Both the position numbers and the translations under genes were made by a program. Positions 1 through 8,413 of a DNA stretch of 40,145 nucleotides are shown piece after piece (the first letter of the stretch is position 1; each line of letters starts with the position of its first letter). The stretch covers positions 1-40,145 of the forward strand of contig JACPYS010000056.1 in assembly GCA_016195915.1 (NCBI GenBank), read 5' to 3'. Source of the stretch: Betaproteobacteria bacterium (GTDB lineage Bacteria > Pseudomonadota > Gammaproteobacteria > Burkholderiales > SG8-39). Below the pieces are notes generated by a model. It saw only the letters and a list, made by a program, of their open reading frames with translations, made no database searches and was not told where the DNA came from.

Positions 1-1386
1 CAGGCGAGCGCAGTGGATGTCGCGCTGCCGGGCGTGCTGCCGGTGTTGAACAGGCGCGCCGTCGAGTACGCCATCCGTTTCGCACTCGCGGTGGGCGCGA
101 CCATCAACCGCCGGTCCGTGTTCGCGCGCAAGAACTACTTCTATCCGGACCTTCCGAAAGGCTACCAGATCAGCCAGTTCGAAATCCCGATTGTCGGCAA
201 GGGTTCGCTCAAGGTGGTTGTTCCCGATGGCGAAAAGACGGTGCGCCTGGTTCGTGCGCACCTCGAGGAGGACGCTGGAAAGTCGCTGCACGAGGATTTC
301 CACGGCATGAGCGGTATCGATCTCAACCGCGCCGGGACGCCGTTGCTGGAGATCGTCACCGAACCCGATTTGCGCGGGGCCGGGGAAGCCGTGGCCTACG
401 CCCGGGCGCTGCATGCGCTGGTGCGCTGGATCGGCATTTGCGACGGCAACATGCAGGAAGGTTCGTTCCGTTGCGACGCGAACGTTTCCGTAAGGCGCCC
501 GGGCGATCCGCTCGGAACCCGGGCTGAAATCAAGAACCTCAACTCGTTCCGGTTCATGGAGCGCGCGATCGAGTTCGAGGCAAGGCGGCAGATCGAGATC
601 CTCGAAGACGGCGGAAAGATCGTGCAGGAGACGCGCCTGTACGATCCGGAGCGCGACCAGACGCGTCCGATGCGCTCGAAGGAGGACGCGCACGACTATC
701 GCTATTTTCCGGATCCGGACCTGCTGCCGCTGGCGCTCTCGCCAGAGTGGATCGAAGCGGTTCGCGTCGGGCTGCCGGAGTTGCCGGGCCAGAGAAAAGA
801 CCGGTTCATGAAGTCGTTCGGGTTGTCCGAATACGACGCGTCGGTACTGACCTCGGATAAGGAGATCGGCGAGTATTTCGAGGGCGTGATGCGCGCATCG
901 CTGAGGGATGGGGAGTCGTCGACCGAAGCGCATTGCAAACTTTGCGCGAACTGGGTGATCAACGAAGTCGCGGCGAACCGCAATCAGGATAACGTACCGG
1001 CTTGCGAGTTTGGCGTCAGCGACGCAACGCTCGGCCGTCTGTTGCGTCGGGTTCGCGACGGCGTGATCAATGCCAAGACGGCGAAGAGCCTGTTTGCTGA
1101 ATTCTGGGATCAGGCGCGAAGCTCGAACGACCTGCGGCAGAGCGGAAATCCCGGGCGTGTCGACGAGCTGATCGAGTCCCGCGGACTCAGACAAACGAAT
1201 GACTCAAGCCTCATCGAAGCCCTGGTCGACGAGGTGCTCGCCGCCAACGCGAGGCAGGTCGAGGATTACCGGGCCGGCAAGGAGAAGGCCTTCAACTCGC
1301 TGGTCGGCCAGGTGATGAAGGCGACCAGCGGCAAGGCCAATCCGCAGCAGGTGAACGACATCCTGCGGCGCAAACTCTCCAGCTGA
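1..1386 (+). CDS. gatB: Asp/Glu-tRNA(Asn/Gln) amidotransferase subunit B, 5' truncated by window edge
   Basis: Subunit B of the GatCAB amidotransferase, which converts Glu-tRNA(Gln) and Asp-tRNA(Asn) to the amidated forms in the cytoplasm. The frame is open from the first base, and the first residues ([13 protein letters not shown]) match an internal GatB motif, so roughly 35-40 N-terminal residues lie upstream of the window. Family hallmarks are the segments [58 protein letters not shown] and [10 protein letters not shown]. The C-terminal helical GatB/YqeY domain ends in [20 protein letters not shown], as usual. GatC and GatA would be expected upstream. The GTG at 13 is internal, not a start. 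The function is secure. Confidence 0.97.
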   Translation, partial: QASAVDVALPGVLPVLNRRAVEYAIRFALAVGATINRRSVFARKNYFYPDLPKGYQISQFEIPIVGKGSLKVVVPDGEKTVRLVRAHLEEDAGKSLHEDFHGMSGIDLNRAGTPLLEIVTEPDLRGAGEAVAYARALHALVRWIGICDGNMQEGSFRCDANVSVRRPGDPLGTRAEIKNLNSFRFMERAIEFEARRQIEILEDGGKIVQETRLYDPERDQTRPMRSKEDAHDYRYFPDPDLLPLALSPEWIEAVRVGLPELPGQRKDRFMKSFGLSEYDASVLTSDKEIGEYFEGVMRASLRDGESSTEAHCKLCANWVINEVAANRNQDNVPACEFGVSDATLGRLLRRVRDGVINAKTAKSLFAEFWDQARSSNDLRQSGNPGRVDELIESRGLRQTNDSSLIEALVDEVLAANARQVEDYRAGKEKAFNSLVGQVMKATSGKANPQQVNDILRRKLSS

Positions 1387-1389
1387 GTC

Positions 1390-2067
1390 CTATTTCTTCG
1401 CCGGCTTCGTCGCCGCCGGCGCGGGAGCCGCTTCCGCAGCCGGCTGGCCCCTGGTCAACGCGATCAGGCGTTTCTTGTCCTCATCGTACTTCGCATTGAT
1501 CGAATCGACCTCTTTCTTCTTCGCCGTCAGCAGTTCCTGTTGCGCCTTGAGGTCGATTTCGTTGTTCTTGATGTCCTCGGCCAGCTTGGCGGGCGGCTTG
1601 TTCTTGCCCTGGTAGAACTCCATCTCCTTCTGCAGATCCTTGCCTCGCTGGCCGATCTTTGCCACGCGCGCCTCGATCTCCTTCACCGCGGCTTCGTTGT
1701 CCTTGAGCGCGCGCTGGCGCGCCATGTCGATGTCCTTCTCGCTGGAGTACGTCTCGAGCAGGGCGCGGTTGCGGCGGGCCTCGTCCTTCGCCACCGCGGC
1801 CGCTTCGGCCTTCTTCTTGTCGTCAGCTTCCTTCGCGAGCCGTTGCTCCTGCGTCAGCGACGCATCGGTGCGCCTGACCACATTGCCCGACTTGTCGAGG
1901 TACTCGGCTGCCTGCCCGACGCACTGCGGCGGCAGCGTCTGGCCGAAATACTTCTTGCCGTCCTTGCCCACGCAGCGCACGGTCTGCGCCTGAAGGGCGA
2001 ACGGCAGCGCGGCGATGAGCAGCCCGAGCGTCGCAATTGCGGTTTTCGCGATTGTCAAGCGAAGCAT
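1390..2067 (-). CDS. DUF4124-type exported protein with coiled coil
   Basis: A 225-residue protein with a hydrophobic signal peptide (about residues 1-27, ending in LQAQ). A short DUF4124-like module follows: TVRCVGKDGKKYFGQTLPPQC with cysteines at 32 and 49 that could form a disulfide in the periplasm. From about residue 65 to 205 the sequence is charged and rich in A, K, E and Q with heptad character, so a long coiled coil is likely. The end is an Ala/Pro/Lys low-complexity tail. The exact role of this family is not established. It converges on gatB with 3 bases between the stop codons. The function is unassigned; envelope location is inferred from the signal peptide. Confidence 0.75.
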   Translation of the reverse strand: MLRLTIAKTAIATLGLLIAALPFALQAQTVRCVGKDGKKYFGQTLPPQCVGQAAEYLDKSGNVVRRTDASLTQEQRLAKEADDKKKAEAAAVAKDEARRNRALLETYSSEKDIDMARQRALKDNEAAVKEIEARVAKIGQRGKDLQKEMEFYQGKNKPPAKLAEDIKNNEIDLKAQQELLTAKKKEVDSINAKYDEDKKRLIALTRGQPAAEAAPAPAATKPAKK

Positions 2068-2191
2068 CTTCGACTCCGTAAAGGTGGCGCACAGAGTTGC
2101 GCATTCTCCGCCATTCCCGGTCGTCGCTCAAGGAGCGGGATCGTGTCGGCCAGCGTCCGGAGTGCCGCGCGGGTTGACCCTGCTCATGCGC

Positions 2192-2197
2192 TAGAAT
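2192..2197 (+). promoter_or_regulatory. candidate -10 element for pyrE
   Basis: TAGAAT lies 33 bases upstream of the pyrE ATG in the divergent gap between the DUF4124 gene and pyrE. A TTGACC sits upstream at 2174-2179, but the spacing is only 12 bases, too short for a standard sigma-70 pair. Only the -10 is proposed. Confidence 0.3.
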
Positions 2198-2230
2198 CGC
2201 GGCCACCCCTGCGCGAGCCGATCCACGACC

Positions 2231-2920
2231 ATGAACTTCGCCGACAAGACCCTGATCGCCGAGATCACCGCAAAGATGTTGCTCGAGGTCAAGGCGGTGC
2301 TGTTCTCGGAGGAAAAGCCGTTCGTTTTCACCTCCGGCTGGGCGAGCCCGGTATACATCGACTGCCGCAAACTCATCTTCTATCCCCGCATCCGCACGCA
2401 GCTCGTGGATTTCGCTGCCGCTACGCTGGCGCGCGACGCCGGGTTCGAGCAATTCGACGTCATTGCGGGGGGTGAGACGGCGGGCATTCCCTACGCCGCG
2501 TGGATTGCCGACCGGCTCGGGCTGCCGATGCAATATATCCGCAAGAAACCCAAGGGTTTCGGGCGCAATGCGCAGATCGAGGGCGACATCAAAGAGGGGG
2601 CGCGCACCCTGCTGGTGGAGGACCTTACCACCGATGGCCGATCCAAGATCAATTTCTGCAAGGCGCTGCGCGATGCCGGCGCAGTGGTGGACCATGTGTT
2701 CGTCAACTTCTACTACGACATTTTTCCCGAATCGAAGAAGACGATGAGCGATCTCAACGTGCGCCTGCATTACCTCGCCACCTGGTGGGACGTGCTGCGC
2801 GTGGTGAAACAGGGCAACTACCTGGCCCCGCAGCAGATCGCCGCGGTCGAGAAGTTCCTGCATGGGCCCGCGGAGTGGTCGGCCGCCCACGGCGGCGTTT
2901 CGAGCTTTCCTTCCGCGTGA
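2231..2920 (+). CDS. pyrE: orotate phosphoribosyltransferase
   Basis: Cytoplasmic enzyme of pyrimidine synthesis that joins orotate and PRPP to give OMP. The 229-residue protein shows the OPRT signature [20 protein letters not shown], the segment [17 protein letters not shown], and the PRPP loop region [14 protein letters not shown]. Length and the C-terminal extension fit the longer OPRT type common in alpha- and betaproteobacteria. The ATG at 2231 gives the expected N-terminus. The stop overlaps the GTG start of the exonuclease III gene (GTGA), so the two are probably co-transcribed and translationally coupled. Confidence 0.95.
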   Translation: MNFADKTLIAEITAKMLLEVKAVLFSEEKPFVFTSGWASPVYIDCRKLIFYPRIRTQLVDFAAATLARDAGFEQFDVIAGGETAGIPYAAWIADRLGLPMQYIRKKPKGFGRNAQIEGDIKEGARTLLVEDLTTDGRSKINFCKALRDAGAVVDHVFVNFYYDIFPESKKTMSDLNVRLHYLATWWDVLRVVKQGNYLAPQQIAAVEKFLHGPAEWSAAHGGVSSFPSA

Positions 2921-3693
2921 GGGTAGTGACCCTCAACCTCAACGGCATTCGCTCGGCGGCGAGGAAGGGGTTTTACCCCTGGTTCTACGCGCAGCGCGCC
3001 GATCTGGTGTGCCTGCAGGAGGTGAAGGCGCACGAATCCGACCTCGAGCCGATCATGCTTGCGCCGAAGGGCTACGCGGGGTTTTTCTCGCTGGCGGAAA
3101 AAAAGGGCTATAGCGGGGTCGGGCTCTACAGCCGCCGGAAACCTGACGAGGTGATCCGGGGTTTCGGGGTGCGCGAGTTCGACGCGGAAGGCCGCTACCT
3201 GGAGGCGAGGTTCGGGGCACTCTCGGTCGTCAACGTGTATCTCCCGTCGGGCTCGAGCGGACCGCATCGCCAGGCATCGAAGTACCGCTTTCTCGCTGCG
3301 TTCCTGCCGCAGCTGCGCAAGCTAACAGCACGCGGACGCGAAGTGATCCTCTGCGGAGACTGGAACATCGCGCACAAGGAGATCGATCTGAAGAACTGGC
3401 GTTCGAACCAGAAGAATTCCGGGTTCCTGCCGGAGGAGCGCGCGTGGCTGACGCGAGTCTTCGACGAGTTGGGATTCGTAGACGTGTTCCGCCGCATCAA
3501 CCAGAAACCAGAGCAGTACACCTGGTGGTCCAACCGCGGCCAGGCCTGGGCGAAGAACGTCGGCTGGCGCATCGATTACCAGATTGCCACCCCGGGCATT
3601 GCGCAGACCGCGCAGCGCGAGTCGATCTACAAGCGAAAGCGCTTCAGCGATCACGCGCCGCTCGCGATCGACTACGAATGGACGTTACGCTGA
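2917..3693 (+). CDS. xth: exodeoxyribonuclease III / AP endonuclease
   Basis: A 258-residue EEP-superfamily nuclease of base-excision repair that cuts 5' of abasic sites and degrades 3' ends. Metal and catalytic motifs are all visible: LNLNGIRSA near the start, LVCLQEVKA (Glu), [23 protein letters not shown] (Asp/Asn), and the terminal [10 protein letters not shown] (Asp-His). The frame is open further upstream, but homology starts at VTLNLNG, and the GTG at 2917 overlapping the pyrE stop gives the natural N-terminus; GTG at 2926 is an alternative. The 3' end overlaps the next gene by 16 bases. Confidence 0.93.
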   Translation: MRVVTLNLNGIRSAARKGFYPWFYAQRADLVCLQEVKAHESDLEPIMLAPKGYAGFFSLAEKKGYSGVGLYSRRKPDEVIRGFGVREFDAEGRYLEARFGALSVVNVYLPSGSSGPHRQASKYRFLAAFLPQLRKLTARGREVILCGDWNIAHKEIDLKNWRSNQKNSGFLPEERAWLTRVFDELGFVDVFRRINQKPEQYTWWSNRGQAWAKNVGWRIDYQIATPGIAQTAQRESIYKRKRFSDHAPLAIDYEWTLR

Positions 3694-4925
3694 GCGGCTG
3701 GGCGGGAGTATTCAAGAGCAGGAAGATCCTGCTGCTGTTGCTGCTTGGGTTCTCCTCCGGCCTGCCGCTCGCGCTCACTGCCGGGACGCTGCAAGCTTGG
3801 CTCGCATCCGAGCGCGTGGATATCGTCGCGATCGGCTGGTTTGCGCTGGTGGGCCAGCCCTATACCTACAAGTTTCTCTGGGCGCCGGTCGTGGATCGGT
3901 ACGTACCGCCCTTCCTTGGCCGGCGGCGCGGCTGGCTCATGATTACGCAAGTGGCGCTCGCGTGCGCGGTCGCCTTCATGGGCACGCTCTCGCCGGCCGA
4001 TTCCGTGTGGCTGCTCGGGGCGGCAGCGCTCGCGGTCGCATTCCTCTCGGCCTCGCAGGACATCGTGTTCGACGCGCTGCGCACCGATTGGCTCGAGCAC
4101 GAGGAGCGCGGCGCGGGGGCTGCCGTGTCGGTGCTGGGTTACCGTCTGGCGATGCTCGTTTCGGGTGCGGGCGCATTGATTCTCGCCGACCAGTGGCTTG
4201 GCTGGCACGCGACGTACTGGTTGATGGCGGCGCTGATGGGCGTCGGCATGTGCGCCACGTGGTTCGCTCTCGAACCCGAGCCGAAAGGCAAGGCGCCGAA
4301 GTCACTCAATGAGGCAGTGGCAAAACCGTTCGCGGAATTCTTCTCCCGGGAAGGTGCCGTGGTGATGCTTCTCATCGTTGTGCTCTACAAGCTGGGTGAC
4401 GCGTTCGCGGGTAATCTGACCACCACGTTTCTGCTGCGCGGCCCCGGGTTTTCGCTCACCGAGATCGGCGTTATCAACAAAGGCTTCGGCCTCGCGGCGA
4501 CCATCGTCGGCGCACTCGCCGGCGGAGCACTGATGGCGAAAATGCAATTGTTCCGCGCATTGCTCGTTTTCGGCGCGTTGCAGGCGGTGACCAATCTGGG
4601 CTTCATGCTGCTCGCGGCGAGCGGCAAGAGCTATGTGCTGATGGTCACCGTGATCGGACTGGAGAACCTCTGCGGCGGCATGGGCACCACGGCGTATGTC
4701 GCGCTGCTCATGGCGCTGTGCGACCGGCGGTTTTCGGCTACGCAGTACGCGCTGCTCTCCGCGCTGTCTGCCGTCGGGCGCGTGTATGTCGGGCCGGCGG
4801 CGGGATATTTGGTCGAGGCGCTGGGGTGGGAGCCCTTTTTCTTTTTCACCTTTCTCATTGCGCTGCCCGGGCTCGCGCTGCTGGTTTGGCAGAAGCGCAG
4901 AATTGATGCGCTCGATCACAGCTAG
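3678..4925 (+). CDS. ampG: AmpG-family MFS permease (muropeptide transporter)
   Basis: A 415-residue inner-membrane protein with about 12 hydrophobic segments. AmpG relatives import GlcNAc-anhydro-muropeptides for cell-wall recycling. AmpG-like features are the N-terminal LLLLGFSSGLPLALTAGTLQAWL, then FALVGQPYTYKFLWAPVVDRY followed by the RRRGW loop, the segment ASQDIVFDALRTD, and LENLCGGMGTTAYVALLMALCD in the second half. The ATG at 3678, inside the end of the exonuclease gene, gives a complete first membrane helix. It ends convergent to metW, a common arrangement in betaproteobacteria. The substrate is assigned by family only. Confidence 0.87.
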   Translation: MDVTLSGWAGVFKSRKILLLLLLGFSSGLPLALTAGTLQAWLASERVDIVAIGWFALVGQPYTYKFLWAPVVDRYVPPFLGRRRGWLMITQVALACAVAFMGTLSPADSVWLLGAAALAVAFLSASQDIVFDALRTDWLEHEERGAGAAVSVLGYRLAMLVSGAGALILADQWLGWHATYWLMAALMGVGMCATWFALEPEPKGKAPKSLNEAVAKPFAEFFSREGAVVMLLIVVLYKLGDAFAGNLTTTFLLRGPGFSLTEIGVINKGFGLAATIVGALAGGALMAKMQLFRALLVFGALQAVTNLGFMLLAASGKSYVLMVTVIGLENLCGGMGTTAYVALLMALCDRRFSATQYALLSALSAVGRVYVGPAAGYLVEALGWEPFFFFTFLIALPGLALLVWQKRRIDALDHS

Positions 4926-5001
4926 GGCGGACGGCGGGCGGTGACGTAGAGCAACGCTTGGAGTCCTTCCGCATATTTCGGCTCATGTGATCCTGGCGCA
5001 G

Positions 5002-5577
5002 CTACATGCTGACCCGATAGATCGCGAGGCTCCCGAGCAGGTTCCGCAGCCACGTCACCGGCTTGCCGTCGCGCAGTACGAGGCGCTCGAGCACGCGAAT
5101 CCCGAGCTTGGCGCAAAGATCCTCGAAGTCGATCAGCGTGCAGTGGTGTACGTTGGGGGTGTCGTACCACTGGTAGGGCAATTCTTCGGATACCGGCATG
5201 TGGCCTTCGAGCGTAATCTGCAACCGCGCCCGCCAGAATCCGAAATTCGGAAACGACACGATCGCCTCGCGCCCGACCCGCAGCATTTCGCGCATCAACG
5301 GTTCCTGACGGTGAATGGTTTGAATCGTCTCGGAGAGAATTACGTAGTCGAACGAGTCGTCCCGGAATGCGGACAAGCCGTCCTCGAGGTCCATCTGGAG
5401 CACGTTGACATCATTGCTGATGCACTCGATCACCTGGGCGTCGTCGATTTCCACCCCGTACCCGGGTGCCTGCCGCGTTTGCCAGAGATGCTTGAGCAGC
5501 GTTCCGTCGCCGCAGCCGAGATCCAGCACGCGCGCGCCCGGAACCACCCAGCGCGCGATCATTTCGGTCTCGGTCAT
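5002..5577 (-). CDS. metW: methionine biosynthesis protein MetW
   Basis: A 191-residue class I SAM-methyltransferase-fold protein. Motif I is clear ([18 protein letters not shown], about residues 14-31), followed by [28 protein letters not shown] and [27 protein letters not shown]. The gene overlaps the end of metX by 4 bases (ATGA type), the standard metXW pair. MetW is thought to support the MetX acyltransferase step in methionine synthesis; its own methyltransferase activity is not firmly established. Expression should be governed by the riboswitch upstream of metX. Confidence 0.93.
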   Translation of the reverse strand: MTETEMIARWVVPGARVLDLGCGDGTLLKHLWQTRQAPGYGVEIDDAQVIECISNDVNVLQMDLEDGLSAFRDDSFDYVILSETIQTIHRQEPLMREMLRVGREAIVSFPNFGFWRARLQITLEGHMPVSEELPYQWYDTPNVHHCTLIDFEDLCAKLGIRVLERLVLRDGKPVTWLRNLLGSLAIYRVSM

Positions 5578-6683
5578 AGCTCGATGTTCCCGAAATAGGC
5601 GCGCAACGCGGCAAAATAGCGCGGATCGTCGAGCAGGAACGCGTCGTGGCCGTGCGGCGCATCGTTCTCGACATAGGAGAGCACGCGCCGGTTGTCGAGC
5701 AGCGCTCTCACGATCTCACGCGAGCGCGAGGGCGCAAAACGCCAGTCGGAGGCGAACGAAATGATGAGGAAATTCGCCTTCGCGCGCGCCATCGCGGCTG
5801 CGATGTCGCCGCCAAACTCGGCCGCGGGATCGTAGTAGTCGAGCGCCTTGGTGATGCGCAGATAGGTGTTGGCGTCGAAGTAATCGGCGAACTTGTCTCC
5901 CTGGTGGCGCAGGTAGGACTCGATTTCGAAATCCACGTCGAAGTCGTAGCCGGGCGCGATCTTGCCGCGCAATACGCGGCCGAATTTCTCCATCATCGCG
6001 TCGTCGGAAAGGTAGGTGATGTGGCCGATCATGCGCGCGATGCGCAGACCCCGGCGCGGCACCACGCCCTGTTCGTAGTAATGCCCGCCGTGGAAATCCG
6101 GGTCGGTCATGATCGCCTGGCGCGCCACCTCGTTGAAGGCGATGTTCTGCGCGGTTAGCCGCGGGGTTGCGGCGATCACGATGGCGTGGCGCACACGCTC
6201 GGGAAACGAAAGCGTCCATTGCAGCGCCTGCATCGCGCCGAGGCTGCCTCCTATCGCGGCGGCGAAGCGCTCGATGCCGAGGTAGTCCGCCAGTCGCGCC
6301 TGCGCGGCCACCCAGTCTTCCACCGTGACGAGCGGAAAGTCAGCGCCCCAGGGCTTGCCGGTTGCCGGGTTGGTCGAGGTCGGTCCGGTCGAACCGAAGC
6401 AGCTGCCGATGTAATTGTTACCGACGACGAAGAATCTGTTGGTGTCGAGCGGCTTGCCCGGTCCGACCATGTTGTCCCACCAGCCGATATTGTTCGGGTC
6501 GTCGGCATAGGTACCTGCCACGTGGTGCGAAGCGTTCAGCGCGTGGCACACCAGGACCGCGTTGGAGCGCGCCGCGTTCAGTTCGCCGTAGGTCTCGTAG
6601 GCGATCTCGAACGCGGGCAGCGTCGCGCCGCCTTTCAGCGCGAGCGGCTGGTCGAACAGCGCCTTCTGCGGAACGACGATCAA
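5574..6683 (-). CDS. metX: homoserine O-acyltransferase (MetX)
   Basis: Alpha/beta-hydrolase-fold enzyme that activates homoserine with an acyl group from acyl-CoA, the first committed step to methionine. The 369 residues match family length. Catalytic features are the nucleophile elbow [11 protein letters not shown] (Ser147), SFASDWRF (Asp region) and [12 protein letters not shown] (His346). MetX proteins partnered with MetW may use succinyl- or acetyl-CoA; I cannot decide between these from the sequence. The only sensible start is TTG at 6683, preceded by GGAGG. A terminator hairpin ends only about 14 bases upstream, consistent with attenuation control. Confidence 0.94.
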   Translation of the reverse strand: MIVVPQKALFDQPLALKGGATLPAFEIAYETYGELNAARSNAVLVCHALNASHHVAGTYADDPNNIGWWDNMVGPGKPLDTNRFFVVGNNYIGSCFGSTGPTSTNPATGKPWGADFPLVTVEDWVAAQARLADYLGIERFAAAIGGSLGAMQALQWTLSFPERVRHAIVIAATPRLTAQNIAFNEVARQAIMTDPDFHGGHYYEQGVVPRRGLRIARMIGHITYLSDDAMMEKFGRVLRGKIAPGYDFDVDFEIESYLRHQGDKFADYFDANTYLRITKALDYYDPAAEFGGDIAAAMARAKANFLIISFASDWRFAPSRSREIVRALLDNRRVLSYVENDAPHGHDAFLLDDPRYFAALRAYFGNIEL

Positions 6684-6696
6684 GCTCCCTCCGGAA

Positions 6697-6730
6697 ACAA
6701 AAAGCCCGTCCAGCTTGCGCGAGAACGGGC
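6697..6730 (-). terminator. intrinsic terminator in the metX leader (riboswitch expression platform)
   Basis: On the minus strand, GCCCGTTC (6730-6723) pairs with GGACGGGC (6711-6704) as an 8-bp stem with one G-T wobble and an 11-base loop, directly followed by CTTTTTG. It lies between the SAM-II-like aptamer and the metX ribosome binding site, where a ligand-controlled terminator would sit. Confidence 0.8.
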
Positions 6731-6737
6731 CTTCGAG

Positions 6738-6797
6738 AGCCGTCTCTTTAGCGGTATTTGTAATGCGCCCGCAAGCTGAACATCAAATCGGCGCGAA
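6738..6797 (-). promoter_or_regulatory. SAM-II (SAM-alpha) riboswitch aptamer upstream of metX
   Basis: Read on the minus strand, the segment has the conserved order of the SAM-II aptamer: CGCGCCGATTTGA, then CAGCTTGC, then GGGCGCATTACAAAT, then CCGCTAAAGAG. Stem P1 is GCGCC pairing exactly with GGCGC, and the GATTTG, TTGC, AAAT and GCTAAAG blocks match known metX/metA leaders. The pseudoknot pairing (P2) looks weaker than in alphaproteobacterial examples and was not modelled. SAM-II riboswitches bind S-adenosylmethionine and repress methionine genes. A terminator follows 8 bases downstream, so control is probably by premature termination. Confidence 0.8.
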
Positions 6798-6802
6798 CAG
6801 CA

Positions 6803-6831
6803 ACGTTACCGGGAATCACGCGGAGGGTCAA
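6803..6831 (-). promoter_or_regulatory. sigma-70-like promoter for the metX leader
   Basis: Minus strand: -35 TTGACC (6831-6826), a spacer of exactly 17 bases, and -10 TAACGT (6808-6803). The predicted transcript would start near 6796, right at the first base of the SAM-II aptamer, which supports both calls. The -10 is weak (3 of 6). Confidence 0.5.
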
Positions 6832-6836
6832 CCGCT

Positions 6837-8381
6837 TCAGCCGGTAATGCCGATGGGCCACGGCACGAACTCGTAATCGCCCAGCCCGAGCAGTTCGGAT
6901 TTCGATTTCTCTCCCGAGGCGCAGCGCAGGATCAGTTCGAACACGCGCTCGCCCATCTGCTGCACGCTGGCGGTGCCGTCGAGGATCTCGCCGCAGTTGA
7001 TGTCCATGTCCTCCTCGAGCCTGGTGAACATCGGCGTGTTGGTGGCCAGCTTGAGCGAGGGCACGGGCTTGCAGCCGTAGCCCGAGCCGCGTCCGGTGGT
7101 GAAGCAGATAAGGTTCGCGCCGCCCGCCACCTGCCCGGTCGCGGACACCGGATCGAACCCCGGCGTGTCCATGAACACGAAGCCCTTCTTCGTCACGGCT
7201 TCGGCGTACTTGTAGACTTCCACCAGCGGTGTCGTTCCGCCCTTCATCGCCGAGCCGAGCGACTTCTCGAAGATGTTGGCCAGGCCGCCGTCCTGATTGC
7301 CCGGACTGACCACGCCGTTGATCTGCACGTCGCGGCCCAGCGAATACTGTTTCCACCAGCGGATGCGCTCGACGAGTTTCTCGCCCACCTCGCGCGACAC
7401 CGCGCGGCGCGTAAGCGTATGCTCCACGCCATAGATCTCCGGCGTCTCTGACAGGATCGCCGTGCCGCCATGGCGCACCAGGATGTCCATCGCCGCGCCG
7501 AGCGCAGGGTTCGCGGTGATGGAGGAAAAACCGTCCGAGCCGCCGCACTGCAGCCCGATGCTCAGATGGCTCGCCGGCACGCGGGTGCGCGTCACCGCGT
7601 TCGCGCCCGGGAGCATTTCCTTTACCGCCGCGATTCCCGCTTCGATCGTCTTGCGCGTGCCCCCGGTGTCCTGCATGACGAAGGTGCGCAGGCGAAGATC
7701 GGCCGACAGTCCCTGCGCTTCCATCAGGCGGTTGAGCTGATTGCGCTCGCAGCCCAGGCCGATGACCAGCGCGCCGGCCAGATTGGCGTGCCGGATGTAG
7801 CCGCCGAGCGTGCGCCGCAGCAGCTCGATCGGCTCGCCGCTCATTTCCATGCCGCAGCCGGTGCCGTGCGCGAACGCGACCACGCCGTCGACGTTCGGAT
7901 AGGACGCGAGCCGCTCTTCGGTGAACCAGTCCGCGATCTTGTGGACCACCGTGGCGGAGCAGTTCACCGTCGCGACGATGCCGATGTAGTTGCGAGTCGC
8001 GACGCGGCCATCCGTGCGGAGGATGCCCATGAAATTCGCGCGCTCGGCGTCGGCGAGCACCTCAACCGGCCGGTAGTCCTCGCAAAACGCGTAGTCGCGC
8101 TCGAATTCGCGGAACTCCATGTTGTGCCGGTGCAGCAGCGTTCCGGGCCGGATGTCGGCGGCGGCAAACCCGATCACGGTGTTGTATTTGAGGATCGGCG
8201 CGCCCTTTTCGATCGCGCGCGCTGCCACCTTGTGGCCGGCGGGAATGCGGTTGAGGCAGGCAACCCCGTCCTCGGGCAGCATCGCTCCCTGGGCGATGTC
8301 AACCCGCGCCACCAGCACGTTGTCCGCGGCATGCAGGCGCAGCGCGGGGGAAGCTGGAACCACTGCAGCAAGATCGTTCAC
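6837..8381 (-). CDS. UxaA/GarD-family sugar-acid dehydratase (altronate dehydratase-like)
   Basis: A 514-residue cytoplasmic dehydratase. The N-terminal SAF-like part (about residues 1-95) begins LRLHAADNVLVARVDIAQG and contains PAGHKVAARAI. The large C-terminal part holds GILRTDGRVATRNYIGI, the Cys-containing GTGCGMEM, LQCGGSDGFSSITANPALG, PGNQDGGLANIFEKSLGS, FTTGRGSGYGCKPVPSLKLATN and DMDINCGEILDG, all typical of the altronate/galactarate dehydratase family. GTG at 8381 is preceded by AGGAGA; the open frame extends further but has no family likeness there. The substrate is not determined: no uronate isomerase or oxidoreductase partner is adjacent. It lies downstream of ptsI with a 32-base gap. 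Confidence 0.85.
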   Translation of the reverse strand: MNDLAAVVPASPALRLHAADNVLVARVDIAQGAMLPEDGVACLNRIPAGHKVAARAIEKGAPILKYNTVIGFAAADIRPGTLLHRHNMEFREFERDYAFCEDYRPVEVLADAERANFMGILRTDGRVATRNYIGIVATVNCSATVVHKIADWFTEERLASYPNVDGVVAFAHGTGCGMEMSGEPIELLRRTLGGYIRHANLAGALVIGLGCERNQLNRLMEAQGLSADLRLRTFVMQDTGGTRKTIEAGIAAVKEMLPGANAVTRTRVPASHLSIGLQCGGSDGFSSITANPALGAAMDILVRHGGTAILSETPEIYGVEHTLTRRAVSREVGEKLVERIRWWKQYSLGRDVQINGVVSPGNQDGGLANIFEKSLGSAMKGGTTPLVEVYKYAEAVTKKGFVFMDTPGFDPVSATGQVAGGANLICFTTGRGSGYGCKPVPSLKLATNTPMFTRLEEDMDINCGEILDGTASVQQMGERVFELILRCASGEKSKSELLGLGDYEFVPWPIGITG

Positions 8382-8413
8382 GGTTTGTTCTCCTGTATCG
8401 TCGGGGCCACCGT

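Noticed and set aside
2174-2197. TTGACC and TAGAAT as a full pyrE promoter
   Set aside because: The spacing is 12 bases, too short for sigma-70; only the -10 was kept as a weak candidate.
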